Below, one piece after another: positions 25,259-34,083 of a stretch of DNA of 64,000 nt. The notes beneath the pieces were generated by a model. That model was not told where the DNA came from, ran no database searches, and saw only the letters and a list, made by a program, of their open reading frames with translations. The stretch is from Eubacterium sp. OM08-24 (lineage in GTDB: Bacteria > Bacillota > Clostridia > Oscillospirales > Acutalibacteraceae). The position numbers were made by a program, and so were the translations under genes. Every line of letters starts with the position of its first letter. The stretch's first letter is position 1. The stretch covers positions 1 to 64,000 of the forward strand of contig NZ_QSTA01000009.1 of NCBI RefSeq assembly GCF_003438075.1. Reading direction: 5' to 3'.

Positions 25259-26197
25259 TTAATTATTCGGAGCGTCAAGGGTAATAGTCATACTATCATC
25301 ATCTTCGCTATATGAAATAGTTAAATCATAGCCGTCTTTATCCTTTGCAGAGTAGTGAGTATCATATTCGCTTACATCTTCTGTAAAGCCAAGTTCTTTG
25401 CATTTATCTGCATATGAATTGAAATAATCTGAAGATACACCAAATGCCTCAACACCAAATGAGTCTTCATCATCAGAGAGGTATTTCTTGACTATCTTAA
25501 CATCAGGTTTTGGAATTTTATTGCCAAGCTCAGTTGTTGTCCAATAATATGCATCCTCAGCGTCTTCTTCCTCAGAATATTTTTTGCTCGAAAAATCATA
25601 ATATACAGTATAAATTTTTTGGTCATCACCTACATATTTTATGGTAGCGATGTCAGGTTCTACAAGATTATAGTGATTTATATTTGTTACATAAGAATAA
25701 CCTTGATAATAGTAACAATTTATATTCTTAGCCATTTCACCGGAATCAACAAGTTTGTTGCTTTCGGCGTGCATAGATATATCTGTTCCTTCTAATTGCT
25801 TCATATCGTCATCACTGAATGAAAATTGTTTTTTTACATCAGAGAAGAAGGTTTCCTTTTGTTCATTGGTTACAGAATTCTTCTGTTTAAAAGTAATTTC
25901 AAAGTCACTAATCAGAAATTTAGAATTGTTGGTGTAATTAAGCAAGACATATTTCTTGCCACTTACAATTCCCTCGTCAACATTCCAGTCGATGTCTTCA
26001 ATTTTAATAGTTTCTTTGCTTTGTGTCGGTTTTTCTGTTTCAGAAGCGACAGAGGCACTTTTGTCAGCATTACTTGTGCTGTTTTGTGATGTTCCTGTTT
26101 CTCCATTATTGGAACAGCCTGTAAAAATCATTGTACTTGATACCGCTGCAATAACGGTAATGAATGTGCATAAAGCCTTTTTAACGGTATTTTTCAT
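25259..26197 (-). CDS. Putative lipoprotein
   Basis: A 312-residue secreted lipoprotein with lipobox IFTGC (about 24-28), then a Ser/Thr-rich linker (30-63). Residues about 65-210 form a beta-rich module in which a FxxxDFEITFKQK strand suggests an immunoglobulin-like fold. The C-terminal part (about 225-312), with AFGVSSDYFNSYADKCKELGF and DKDGYDLTISYSEDDDSMTI, resembles a small domain common in gut-Clostridia lipoproteins (possibly the DUF6591 type). The function is unknown. Shine-Dalgarno AAGGAGG precedes ATG 26197. Confidence 0.75.
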   Translation of the reverse strand: MKNTVKKALCTFITVIAAVSSTMIFTGCSNNGETGTSQNSTSNADKSASVASETEKPTQSKETIKIEDIDWNVDEGIVSGKKYVLLNYTNNSKFLISDFEITFKQKNSVTNEQKETFFSDVKKQFSFSDDDMKQLEGTDISMHAESNKLVDSGEMAKNINCYYYQGYSYVTNINHYNLVEPDIATIKYVGDDQKIYTVYYDFSSKKYSEEEDAEDAYYWTTTELGNKIPKPDVKIVKKYLSDDEDSFGVEAFGVSSDYFNSYADKCKELGFTEDVSEYDTHYSAKDKDGYDLTISYSEDDDSMTITLDAPNN

Positions 26198-26256
26198 AAT
26201 TATTTCCTCCTTAATGTAAATCCGTTGCCATTATTATATAAAAACTGAAACGAAAA

Positions 26257-26279
26257 AGTGTATGCTGTCAGCATACACT
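26257..26279. promoter_or_regulatory. Palindrome upstream of the lipoprotein gene
   Basis: agtgtatgctg and cagcatacact are perfect inverses around one base, 60 bases before the lipoprotein start. It may be an operator for a dimeric regulator; no regulator gene is adjacent. Confidence 0.35.
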
Positions 26280-26326
26280 CAAAACTTTTTAAATAAACTT
26301 TTCACATTTTAAATAGCAATTAAACC

Positions 26327-26368
26327 AAACGGTCTGAAAAGCACAATACTTTGCAGACCGTTTTTATA
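26327..26368. terminator. Hairpin after argS
   Basis: Stem aaacggtctg/cagaccgttt with a 17-base loop. The T-run is on the plus strand; on the minus strand, where argS ends 26 bases before it, the T-run is weak. Confidence 0.5.
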
Positions 26369-26388
26369 TTGAAATATTAAATTCAAAC

Positions 26389-28125
26389 TCACATACTCTC
26401 CGGACAAGAGATATTGAACATTGTGAGAACATTCTTGATTACAACCTTTACGCTTTCGCAAAGTGCAAGTCTTGCCTGAGTGAGGGCCTCGTCCTCGCCC
26501 TTAACTCTGCAAGCGTTGTAGAACTTATGAAAAAGTGTAGCAAGCTGTGTTACATAGCGTGTAATCTTTGTTGGGTCATAGTCCTTTGCGGCGCTTTCAA
26601 TCTCATTTGTATAAGATGCGAGGTGGTGGATAAGCTCCTTTTCCTCCGGTGCGGTAAGAAGTGCAAGCTCCGCATTTGTGCATTTGCGTGGTGTAATGCC
26701 GTCTTTTGCGAGTGCCTTAATAATACTGCAAATTCTTGCGTGTGCGTACTGAACATAATATACAGGGTTTTGGTTGTCCTGCGCAACGGCAAGATCAAGG
26801 TCAAAGTCCATCTGAGTGTTAGCCTCACGAGTGTTAAATAAAAATCTTGCGCTGTCAACAGGTACTTCTTCGAGCAAATCGCCAAGCTGAATTGCCTTGC
26901 CTGTACGCTTGCTCATTCTTACGATTTCACCGTTTTTAACGAGCTTTACAAGCTGCATAAGCACAACATTGAGCTTGCCGCCGTCATAGCCGATAGCGTC
27001 CATTGCACCCTTCATACGCATTACATGGCCATGGTGGTCTGCGCCCCATATATCAATAAGAGTTGTAAATCCTCTGTCAAATTTATTCTTGTGATAAGCA
27101 ATGTCGGCGGTAAAGTAGGTCGGATTGCCGTTTTTACGAATAAGCACATCGTCCTTAAGCTCAAGGTTGTCAATGTATTTCTGAGTTTTGCCCTGCTTTA
27201 AGAGCTTTTCTGTAAGCACCTGCTTGTTTTTGTACCAAACAGCGCCGTCCTGCTCATAGGTGAGTCCCTTTTCTGTGAGCGTGTCAACAACCGCCTTTAC
27301 AGCGCCGCTTTTGTGGAGTTCGCTCTCAAAGAACCACTTGTCATAGGTAATGTTGTATTTTGCCATATCACTCTGCATTTTGCTGATGTTCTTAGGAAGA
27401 GCAAAGTCTACAAGAGCCTTTTTGCGCTCCTCAGCCGATACATTTACAAGGCTGTCGCCGTTAATGTCGGCGTACTCCTGCGCAAGCTCTGTGATATCTG
27501 CGCCCTGATAGCCGTCCTCCGGAAATACAATTTCGTCACCCTTAAAAATCTGAAGATAACGAGCCTCAAGTGAACAGCCGAATTTCTCAATCTGATTTCC
27601 TGCATCGTTTACATAAAATTCACGCCATACATTGTATCCTGCCTTGTCAAGAACAGCGGCAAGACAGTCGCCGAGTGCGCCGCCTCTTGCGTTGCCCATA
27701 TGCATAGGGCCTGTTGGGTTTGCCGATACAAATTCAACCATTACCTTTTCGCCCTTGCCAAAGTCGGAGCTGCCGTAGGTTTCGGGATTTTCGAGAACAC
27801 TGTTTACAACAGCCGAGTAAAACTCCGAACCGAGGAAAAAGTTGATAAATCCGGGGCCTGCTGTTTCAAATTTCTCACACATTGTACCCTCAAGGTCAAG
27901 GTGCGAGGTGATAGCCTGTGCAATTTTGAAAGGAGGCATACGAAAAGCCTTTGCGCCAGCCATTGCGGCATTTGTAGCAAAGTCGCCGTGAGATCTGTCG
28001 GCAGGGGTTTCTATAATAAAATCGGGCAAATCAGCCTGTGGAAGGTCGCCCTCTGAAATTGCCTTTTCAATGGCAGAATTTATCGCAAGTTTCAGCTTGC
28101 TGACTGCTTCAGCATATATGTTCAT
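26389..28125 (-). CDS. argS: Arginyl-tRNA synthetase
   Basis: A 578-residue class I synthetase charging tRNA-Arg. It has the N-terminal additional domain, the HIGH-like motif in ANPTGPMHMGNARGGALGD (about 131-149), the KMSKS-like RMSKRTGKAI, and the all-alpha anticodon-binding domain at the C-terminus (YVQYAHARICSI onward). Length is standard. Its first 17 bases overlap the end of the DUF1934 gene, so it is translated from the murI-DUF1934-argS transcript. Confidence 0.97.
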   Translation of the reverse strand: MNIYAEAVSKLKLAINSAIEKAISEGDLPQADLPDFIIETPADRSHGDFATNAAMAGAKAFRMPPFKIAQAITSHLDLEGTMCEKFETAGPGFINFFLGSEFYSAVVNSVLENPETYGSSDFGKGEKVMVEFVSANPTGPMHMGNARGGALGDCLAAVLDKAGYNVWREFYVNDAGNQIEKFGCSLEARYLQIFKGDEIVFPEDGYQGADITELAQEYADINGDSLVNVSAEERKKALVDFALPKNISKMQSDMAKYNITYDKWFFESELHKSGAVKAVVDTLTEKGLTYEQDGAVWYKNKQVLTEKLLKQGKTQKYIDNLELKDDVLIRKNGNPTYFTADIAYHKNKFDRGFTTLIDIWGADHHGHVMRMKGAMDAIGYDGGKLNVVLMQLVKLVKNGEIVRMSKRTGKAIQLGDLLEEVPVDSARFLFNTREANTQMDFDLDLAVAQDNQNPVYYVQYAHARICSIIKALAKDGITPRKCTNAELALLTAPEEKELIHHLASYTNEIESAAKDYDPTKITRYVTQLATLFHKFYNACRVKGEDEALTQARLALCESVKVVIKNVLTMFNISCPESM

Positions 28126-28570
28126 TGTTTTCTACCTCTTTCTTTTTTTCAATGTCTATTTTAAATCGGTTTTCACTCACAAGGTCTGAGTTAAAGTCAA
28201 GAGTGTAGATAACCTCAAGTGAGCCACCGTTTTCATTAAGATTATTGTTGAGCGTTTTTGTAAACACACCGATAGAAAGCGTACCTGCAATCGTTTGGTA
28301 CATACATTGGTGCCTTTTGCCTTTTTCAAGTATCAGTTGTGAGCTTAAAGGCCCTTTTCGTGAAATCGTAACGGTTTCGTCCTCCACCTTGACAAGGTTG
28401 TTAAAAAACTTATCGGGCAAATCCTCGTCATATTCCTTGTAATTTATAAAGAAATGACCGTTTTTCATCATATATTTGCCCTCGGTAAGCACCTCTATGC
28501 GGTCGTCCTGACCGTCAACTCGCTGTTCGCCGACAATCGAAATCATATAGGGATTTTTATCTTTTTCCAT
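28109..28570 (-). CDS. DUF1934 calycin-like protein (YwiB family)
   Basis: A 153-residue protein of the DUF1934 family, a small lipocalin/calycin-like beta barrel. The pattern GKYMMKNGHFFINYKEY, VTISRKGPLSSQLILEKGKRH and the alternating strands of the C-terminal half fit the family, which is usually found directly before argS in Firmicutes, as here. The function is unknown; the link to argS suggests a housekeeping role. GGAGGAATTT precedes ATG 28570. Confidence 0.85.
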   Translation of the reverse strand: MEKDKNPYMISIVGEQRVDGQDDRIEVLTEGKYMMKNGHFFINYKEYDEDLPDKFFNNLVKVEDETVTISRKGPLSSQLILEKGKRHQCMYQTIAGTLSIGVFTKTLNNNLNENGGSLEVIYTLDFNSDLVSENRFKIDIEKKKEVENNEHIC

Positions 28571-28585
28571 AAATTCCTCCGATTA

Positions 28586-29404
28586 TCAGTATTTCTCAAT
28601 GTTTATCTGAGTTACCGTGTGCTCCATATCCTTGCCGAGGAAAAGTCCTGCGATGTTTTCAAAATCATCGGGGGTGTCGCTCACATAGAATGCCGAAGTG
28701 CCCTTTTCTGCGCTGTTGTTTAAAAGATTTTCTTCCTTGAGCACTTTTTGCGCATAAATGGCGGTTTCGTAGCCTGAATCAATAAGCTCAATGCTGTTGC
28801 CTATAACGCTTGAAATTGCCTCTGCAAGCAGCGGATAGTGAGTACAGCCCAAGATAAGCGTATCAATATCGTTTTCAACAAGCTCAAGCAGGTAGCGCTT
28901 TATTGTAAGGCGAACAATTTGGTCGTCTTTATGTATAAGTCCGTTTTCTACAAGCGGAACAAAGAGCGGACAAGCCTTTTCAAACACCTTAAAATCGGGG
29001 TTGAGCCTTTCGAGGCGAGCCTTGTAGCTGTGGCTGTTTATTGTTGCGGCTGTGCCTATTACGCCGATTCTGCCCGACTTTGTCTTTTTGGCTGTGGCAA
29101 AGGCTGTGGGATTTACAACGCCGGTGTAGGGAACAGGCAGCTCACTTTCAAGCCTTTTGCCTGCAACAGAGCTTACTGTGCCGCAAGCGGCAACAATCAT
29201 TTTTACATTGTTTTCAAGTAAAAAGTGAGTATCCTGAAAAGCATATCTTGTAATGGTTTCACGGCTGCGGTTTCCGTAAGGAACTCGTCCCGTATCGCCA
29301 AAGTAAACTATATTTTCATTTGGAAGAATGTGCAGAAATTCTCTGACCGCACTCAGTCCTCCAAGCCCGGAGTCAAACACTCCTATGGCGTTAGCTGAAG
29401 ACAT
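28586..29404 (-). CDS. murI: Glutamate racemase
   Basis: A 272-residue racemase making D-glutamate for peptidoglycan. GVFDSGLGGLSAVREF opens the protein; the first catalytic Cys lies in AACGTVSS (Cys 74) and the second in GCTHYPLL (Cys 187). The usual ACNTA around the first Cys is ACGTV here, a variant of the flanking residues only. It leads the operon with DUF1934 (15-base gap) and argS. Confidence 0.95.
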   Translation of the reverse strand: MSSANAIGVFDSGLGGLSAVREFLHILPNENIVYFGDTGRVPYGNRSRETITRYAFQDTHFLLENNVKMIVAACGTVSSVAGKRLESELPVPYTGVVNPTAFATAKKTKSGRIGVIGTAATINSHSYKARLERLNPDFKVFEKACPLFVPLVENGLIHKDDQIVRLTIKRYLLELVENDIDTLILGCTHYPLLAEAISSVIGNSIELIDSGYETAIYAQKVLKEENLLNNSAEKGTSAFYVSDTPDDFENIAGLFLGKDMEHTVTQINIEKY

Positions 29405-29519
29405 ATTAAAACCTTCTTTTCATTATTACATAAAAGTATACTTGTTAATAATAACATATTAGGGCAACGGTTTCAAGTTAAAAACCAAAAATAATGCGTG
29501 TTATTGCCCTTTTCTCTGA

Positions 29520-29548
29520 TTGACAAGCGTGCATATTACTTGTATAAT
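29520..29548 (+). promoter_or_regulatory. Promoter
   Basis: TTGACA (29520-29525), 17 bases, TATAAT (29543-29548), 29 bases before the next start codon. Confidence 0.85.
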
Positions 29549-29577
29549 ATATTGGTGAATACATTTAGAAAGGATGT

Positions 29578-30369
29578 ATGACTTTGGAAATAAGAAATGC
29601 GTTTGACTATATTGCAGGTAAGGTTGAGGCTCAGCTTGCTCCTGCCGGATATACAAGACAAAAGGTTGCTGCCGATGACAAACAGGAAATCGTAGCACTT
29701 TTTACAAGTGAAAATGTAGCGTATTCAGTGGTCTATTATGTTGAAAAATCACATATGGTTCTCCGCACCTGTACTATGACAGAGGAAGGCCCTGACAACG
29801 AGTGGAAAACTCTTGCTACATGGATGCTTGACGAAGAGAGCACTCAGAAAGATGTTGAAAGTATCGCAAACGACTTTTTAGAGGGCGTTTCAGGCACTGT
29901 TGCCGTTAAGCGTGCAAAGCAGATTAAGCAGAAAAAGAAAAAGGATGATGACGGCAACGCAGATCCAAAATTCCTTGCTAAGCGCTTTGTAGCTGTTTTT
30001 CCTGAGCTTAAAGAGGAAATTAAGTACGAAGAGGACGGCTATTTTCCTTTCAGAGGCGCAACTTTTGCAAAAGAAAAGATTGCTCCTAAGATTGTAAATT
30101 ACTTAAAGTCGGCAACAAACCAGCAGGTAGAAAAACTCGTTGGCATTTTCAATTTGCAGTACAACAACGGTGATAGCGATACTCGCTCAATTATCACAAT
30201 TATTTTGCTCAACTCACTTGATGACGAGCAGTTTAATACAGTCTTTGAGTATCTCAGTGATGACCTTAAAAAAGCAGGAAAGGCTGCCAGAAAATATAAG
30301 GGCAAAAAGGTTAAACCCGAAAAGCCAAAGAAAAAGAATGTTTCTAAAGCATCTACACTTAATGACTGA
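29578..30369 (+). CDS. Conserved hypothetical protein, cytoplasmic
   Basis: A 263-residue soluble protein I cannot name. The first 105 residues form an alpha/beta domain (EIRNAFDYIAGKVEAQLAPA; AYSVVYYVEKSHMVLRTCTM). A Lys-rich linker follows at about 115-128, then a helical C-terminal part (130-240) and a basic tail ending in PEKPKKKN. No signal peptide or membrane segment. It has a consensus promoter and AAAGGATGT ribosome site, stands alone, and precedes the rpmG-secE-nusG cluster, which has its own promoter. The basic tail might bind nucleic acid; that is a guess. Confidence 0.7.
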   Translation: MTLEIRNAFDYIAGKVEAQLAPAGYTRQKVAADDKQEIVALFTSENVAYSVVYYVEKSHMVLRTCTMTEEGPDNEWKTLATWMLDEESTQKDVESIANDFLEGVSGTVAVKRAKQIKQKKKKDDDGNADPKFLAKRFVAVFPELKEEIKYEEDGYFPFRGATFAKEKIAPKIVNYLKSATNQQVEKLVGIFNLQYNNGDSDTRSIITIILLNSLDDEQFNTVFEYLSDDLKKAGKAARKYKGKKVKPEKPKKKNVSKASTLND

Positions 30370-30414
30370 TTATAATTAAATGCAGAAATACTGCGATTTT
30401 TTGCGTAAAAACAC

Positions 30415-30443
30415 TTGACTTAGTGTTTTGTATATGATAAAAT
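30415..30443 (+). promoter_or_regulatory. Promoter of the rpmG-secE-nusG operon
   Basis: TTGACT (30415-30420), 17 bases, TAAAAT (30438-30443). A leader of about 75 bases with a C/G-rich segment precedes rpmG. Confidence 0.65.
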
Positions 30444-30525
30444 AGTTATACCTCTGAAAGGGGCTTTATTTTTCTGCCCTATTGAGGGAGGCTAAAATAT
30501 TCCGAAAAAACCGGGAGGTGCCGTT

Positions 30526-30675
30526 ATGAGAGTTAAAATCACATTGGCCTGCACAGAGTGCAAACAGCGTAATTACAACACAATGAAAAACAAGAAGAAC
30601 AGTCCGGACAGACTTGAAATGAACAAGTACTGCCGTTTCTGTAAGAAACACACTCCGCACAAGGAAACAAAATAA
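30526..30675 (+). CDS. rpmG: Large ribosomal subunit protein bL33
   Basis: A 49-residue protein with both zinc-binding CxxC pairs (CTEC at about 9-12 and CRFC at about 36-39), so it is the zinc-containing C+ form. It opens [17 protein letters not shown] and ends [18 protein letters not shown] precedes ATG 30526. It heads rpmG-secE-nusG, the standard Firmicutes order. Confidence 0.95.
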   Translation: MRVKITLACTECKQRNYNTMKNKKNSPDRLEMNKYCRFCKKHTPHKETK

Positions 30676-30687
30676 TGGAGGTTTAAA

Positions 30688-30966
30688 ATGGCTGACAAAA
30701 AGGTTGAAGCTAAAAAGGCCGATGCTAAAAAAGCAGACGCCAAAAAACCTGCGAAGAAAAACAAGCAAAATGTTTTTCAGAAGCTTATTAAGTACCTCGG
30801 TGCGTGTAAGGGTGAGCTCAAGAAAATTACTTGGCCTACTCCAAAGCAGACTACAAAGAACTTCGGTATTGTTATCGCAGTTATCGTAGTTGTGGGATTG
30901 TTCATTTTCGGCCTTGACAGAGGACTTTATGCTTTGCTTGGCTTAGTTATGAACACATCAGCTTAA
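30688..30966 (+). CDS. secE: Preprotein translocase subunit SecE
   Basis: A 92-residue single-span SecE that stabilises SecY. A 30-residue Lys/Ala-rich N-terminus with repeated KKADA units precedes the amphipathic helix with ELKKITWPTPKQT (about 43-55), then one transmembrane helix (about 58-82). It starts 12 bases after rpmG with TGGAGG in the gap. Confidence 0.95.
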   Translation: MADKKVEAKKADAKKADAKKPAKKNKQNVFQKLIKYLGACKGELKKITWPTPKQTTKNFGIVIAVIVVVGLFIFGLDRGLYALLGLVMNTSA

Positions 30967-31003
30967 TCTCTGTTGTTACTAACTTACGAAAGGAAGAGAG
31001 TAA

Positions 31004-31531
31004 ATGGCAGATCAAGAAGCAAAATGGTATGTAGTGCATACTTATTCGGGCTACGAAAATAAGGTTGCAGCTGACTTAATGACAACTGCTGAAAACAGAA
31101 ACCTTCAAGATATGATCGTTGATGTTAAAGTACCTACTGAAATCGTAACCGAAACCGTTGGCGACAAAACAAAAGAGGTTGAAAATAAAATTTACCCTTG
31201 TTATGTTTTTGTTAAGATGATTTATACAGACGAAACCTGGTATGTAGTACGCAATATCAGAGGATGCACAGGATTTGTTGGACCGGGATCTAAACCTGTT
31301 CCGCTTACAGATGCTGAGGTATACAGAATGGGTGTTGAAACCCGCTCTGTAAAGGTGAACTATTCGGTTGGCGATTCAGTTCGTATTATCGATGGTCCGC
31401 TTGATGATTTTGTCGGTGTTGTAGAAGAAATTGATGCCGATAAAAACTATGTCCGTGTCATTGTATCAATGTTCGGACGAGAAACTCCGGTTGAGCTTGA
31501 GTTAGGTCAGGCTGAACTGCTTGAGGAATAA
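31004..31531 (+). CDS. nusG: Transcription termination/antitermination protein NusG
   Basis: A 175-residue NusG that binds RNA polymerase and modulates pausing, and couples to Rho or ribosomes. The NGN domain starts WYVVHTYSGYENKVAADL and includes CYVFVKMIYTDETWYVVRN; the KOW motif is VGDSVRIIDGPLDDFVG near the C-terminus. Length is typical. Shine-Dalgarno AAAGGAAGAG. Confidence 0.97.
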   Translation: MADQEAKWYVVHTYSGYENKVAADLMTTAENRNLQDMIVDVKVPTEIVTETVGDKTKEVENKIYPCYVFVKMIYTDETWYVVRNIRGCTGFVGPGSKPVPLTDAEVYRMGVETRSVKVNYSVGDSVRIIDGPLDDFVGVVEEIDADKNYVRVIVSMFGRETPVELELGQAELLEE

Positions 31532-31574
31532 TCGCAGATAATTTGCCTAATGGCTTATTATTGGGAGCATAATG

Positions 31575-31625
31575 TTCCCTGTGGGAGGGAACCTACATAG
31601 TGGTGTCCCGCAATTTACCACGAAT
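31575..31625 (+). promoter_or_regulatory. L1-binding mRNA site before rplK
   Basis: gtgg(31581-31584)-gag-gga ... tcc-internal loop-ccac (31618-31621). This reproduces the asymmetric loop of the L1 site in 23S rRNA (GGUGGGAGG opposite UACCACC). It overlaps the region just before the rplK Shine-Dalgarno, as expected for translational repression by free L1. Confidence 0.65.
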
Positions 31626-31643
31626 TTTGGAGGTGCAAACACA

Positions 31644-32069
31644 ATGGCTCAGAAGGTAGTTGGCTTAATTAAGTTACAGATACCTGCCGGAAAGGCTACT
31701 CCGGCTCCGCCTGTTGGACCTGCTCTTGGTCAGCACGGCGTAAATATCGTTGCGTTCACAAAGGATTTTAACGAGCGCACAAAGAATGACATCGGTCTTA
31801 TCATCCCAGTTGTTATTACAGTGTATGCAGACCGTTCATTCACTTTCGTTACAAAAACTCCACCGGCAGCAGTCCTTCTTAAGAAGGCTTGTGGCATTGA
31901 GAGTGGTTCTGGCGTACCAAACAAGACAAAGGTTGCTCAGATTACTCGTGAGCAGATCACAAAGATCGCAGAGCAGAAAATGCCTGACCTCAACGCAGGT
32001 TCTCTTGAAGCAGCAATCAGCATGGTTGCAGGTACTGCAAGAAGCATGGGTATTACAGTAGTTGACTAA
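31644..32069 (+). CDS. rplK: Large ribosomal subunit protein uL11
   Basis: A 141-residue L11, which binds the GTPase-associated region of 23S rRNA. It opens [20 protein letters not shown], with [14 protein letters not shown] and the C-terminal RNA-binding domain ending [13 protein letters not shown] start at ATG 31644 after TTGGAGGTGC; the reading frame is open 24 codons further upstream but that part is the L1-site leader. Confidence 0.97.
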   Translation: MAQKVVGLIKLQIPAGKATPAPPVGPALGQHGVNIVAFTKDFNERTKNDIGLIIPVVITVYADRSFTFVTKTPPAAVLLKKACGIESGSGVPNKTKVAQITREQITKIAEQKMPDLNAGSLEAAISMVAGTARSMGITVVD

Positions 32070-32071
32070 TT

Positions 32072-32106
32072 ATCCGGGTGGGAGGGAAATCCCGATTGAC
32101 CACCTA
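32072..32106 (+). promoter_or_regulatory. L1-binding mRNA site before rplA
   Basis: ggtgg (32077-32081), gag, ggg AAAT ccc, an asymmetric loop, ccacc (32100-32104). It is a compact copy of the same 23S-like motif, placed between rplK and the rplA Shine-Dalgarno. Confidence 0.75.
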
Positions 32107-32123
32107 TCAATGGAGGAAAACTG

Positions 32124-32819
32124 ATGAAACACGGTAAAAAATATGTTGACGCAGCTAAGCTCGTTGACAAATCAAAATTATACGAACCAGGCGAGGCTCT
32201 TGAAACTGTTATCAAGACAAGCACCGCTAAGTTTGATGAAACCGTTGAGCTTCATGTAAAGCTCGGTGTTGACAGCCGTCACGCTGACCAGCAGGTTAGA
32301 GGCGCTGTTGTACTCCCTAACGGTACAGGTAAAGATGTTAGAGTTCTTGCTATTTGTAAGGGCGCTAATGAGGAGCTTGCAAAGGAAGCAGGTGCTGACT
32401 TTGTAGGTGCTGAGGATATGACTCAGAAGATTCAGCAGGAAAACTGGATGGACTTTGATGTTCTCATTACAACTCCTGACTGCATGGGTCTTGTAGGCCG
32501 TTTAGGTAGAATCCTTGGTCCTCGTGGTCTTATGCCAAACCCAAAGGCTGGTACTGTTACTCCTGACATTGCTAAGGCTGTTAAAGAGGCTAAAGCAGGT
32601 AAGATTGAGTACCGTCTTGACAAAACAAACATCATTCACTGCCCAATCGGTAAAGTAAGCTTTGGCGCAGACAAGCTCGGCGAGAACTTCGATACACTTA
32701 TGGAAGCTATCGTAAAGGCTAAGCCGGCTGCTGCAAAGGGTCAGTACATTCGCTCAGTTGCTGTTGTATCAACAATGGGACCAAGCGTTCGTATTTCACC
32801 TGCTAAGTTTGGTGTTTGA
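32124..32819 (+). CDS. rplA: Large ribosomal subunit protein uL1
   Basis: A 231-residue L1 forming the mobile stalk near the E site. Signatures: [30 protein letters not shown], and [20 protein letters not shown]. It probably represses its own operon through the two upstream mimic sites. TGGAGGAAA precedes ATG 32124. Confidence 0.98.
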   Translation: MKHGKKYVDAAKLVDKSKLYEPGEALETVIKTSTAKFDETVELHVKLGVDSRHADQQVRGAVVLPNGTGKDVRVLAICKGANEELAKEAGADFVGAEDMTQKIQQENWMDFDVLITTPDCMGLVGRLGRILGPRGLMPNPKAGTVTPDIAKAVKEAKAGKIEYRLDKTNIIHCPIGKVSFGADKLGENFDTLMEAIVKAKPAAAKGQYIRSVAVVSTMGPSVRISPAKFGV

Positions 32820-32863
32820 TTATAATTAATTTAATGTTTACACCTTTTGGTGTGAATATAAAT

Positions 32864-32930
32864 TCGCTGTTCTAAAGACAGCAGGTGCATTATGCATAAA
32901 GGTTATACCGCCTGCCGAGGAAGATGCAAT
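32864..32930 (+). ncRNA. L10 leader RNA
   Basis: The leader before rplJ has the L10-leader pattern: gctgt/acagc stem, aggtgcattatgcat, then the cctgccgaggaagatgca block. In Firmicutes it binds the L10(L12)4 complex and controls the downstream terminator. The rest of the 215-base gap between rplA and rplJ is the attenuator listed next. Confidence 0.8.
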
Positions 32931-32953
32931 TTTACATTATTTTGTATTTTTGC

Positions 32954-32988
32954 GGCAGTCCGAGGTTTAATCGGACTGCCTTGTTTTT
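32954..32988 (+). terminator. rplJL attenuator terminator
   Basis: A 10-bp stem ggcagtccga/tcggactgcc with 'ttgtttttt' after it, between the L10 leader and rplJ. It is the expected regulated terminator of an L10-controlled leader. Confidence 0.8.
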
Positions 32989-33034
32989 TATGAACTTTAG
33001 ATACTGCGTTTAAAAAATTTTGGAGGTGAAATAA

Positions 33035-33589
33035 TTGCCAAGTCAAAGTGTTTTAGAGCAGAAGAAAGTCATCGTTGAAGAACTTACAGCAAGACTTAAG
33101 AACTCTGTTACAGGTTTAGTTGTTTCATACGAGGGTATCAACACTGAGGACGATACAAAGCTCAGAAAAGAACTTCGTGAAAACAATGTTCACTACTCAG
33201 TAGTTAAGAACACACTTTTATCTCGTGCCTGTGACCAGGTAGGTCTTGAGGAGATGAAGCCTGTTCTCGAGGGTACAACAGCTCTCGCAACAAGCGACAG
33301 TGAGTATGCTGCTGCTGCAAGAATCCTCTGCAACTATGCTAAGGATCACGATAACTTTAAGGTTAAGTCAGGTTACCTTGATGGCGCTGTTATTGATATG
33401 GATACAATCACAGCACTTTCAAAACTTCCTACAAGAGATGTACTTCTCGCAAATGTACTTGGTGCATTCCAGGCACCAATCGCTTCTTTCGCAAGAGCTA
33501 TGCAGGCTGTTGTTGATAAGGGTGGTGTTGAGGCTTGCTTAGCAGCCGCAACAGAAGAGGCTCCTGCTGAGGAACCTGCTGCAGAATAA
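33035..33589 (+). CDS. rplJ: Large ribosomal subunit protein uL10
   Basis: A 184-residue L10, the base of the L7/L12 stalk. It starts at TTG 33035 after TTGGAGGTGA, giving MPSQSVLEQKKVIVEE. The rRNA-binding part contains NNVHYSVVKNTLLSRA; the C-terminal helix that carries L12 ends in an acidic Ala/Glu-rich tail. Confidence 0.96.
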   Translation: MPSQSVLEQKKVIVEELTARLKNSVTGLVVSYEGINTEDDTKLRKELRENNVHYSVVKNTLLSRACDQVGLEEMKPVLEGTTALATSDSEYAAAARILCNYAKDHDNFKVKSGYLDGAVIDMDTITALSKLPTRDVLLANVLGAFQAPIASFARAMQAVVDKGGVEACLAAATEEAPAEEPAAE

Positions 33590-33641
33590 TCTGCAAAATT
33601 AATTTAAATTTTACAACTTATTATATCGGAGGTAAATTAAA

Positions 33642-34016
33642 ATGGCATCAGAGAAAATTACTGCTATTATTGAAGAATTAAAAGGCCTCACAGTTCTTGA
33701 ACTTTCAGAGCTCGTACACGCTGTAGAGGATGAGTTTGGTGTATCAGCTGCTGCTGCAGTTGCTGTTGCAGGCCCTGCTGAGGCTGCATCTGCTGCTGCT
33801 GAGCAGACAGAGTTTGATGTAATCCTTAAGAGTGCCGGCGGCAACAAGATCGCTGTTATCAAGGTTGTTCGTGAGATCACAGGTCTTGGTCTTAAGGAAG
33901 CTAAGGCTCTCGTTGACGGCGCTCCAAAGGCTCTCAAAGAGGCTGTATCTAAGGACGAGGCTGATGAGATCAAGTCAAAGATCGAAGCAGCTGGCGCTGA
34001 AGTTGAAGTTAAGTAA
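33642..34016 (+). CDS. rplL: Large ribosomal subunit protein bL7/bL12
   Basis: A 124-residue L7/L12. N-terminal dimerisation helices ([20 protein letters not shown]), Ala-rich hinge (about 38-52) and the factor-binding C-terminal domain ([20 protein letters not shown]). TCGGAGGTAAA precedes ATG 33642. A strong terminator follows and rpoB does not, which is atypical. Confidence 0.98.
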   Translation: MASEKITAIIEELKGLTVLELSELVHAVEDEFGVSAAAAVAVAGPAEAASAAAEQTEFDVILKSAGGNKIAVIKVVREITGLGLKEAKALVDGAPKALKEAVSKDEADEIKSKIEAAGAEVEVK

Positions 34017-34036
34017 TTTAATTTCCAAAATTTTTA

Positions 34037-34066
34037 TCCCGACGGAATTTTCCGTCGGGATTTTTT
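34037..34066 (+). terminator. rplL terminator
   Basis: Stem tcccgacgg/ccgtcggga with six T after it, 20 bases after the rplL stop. Confidence 0.9.
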
Positions 34067-34083
34067 GTTGTGTGCGATGATGG

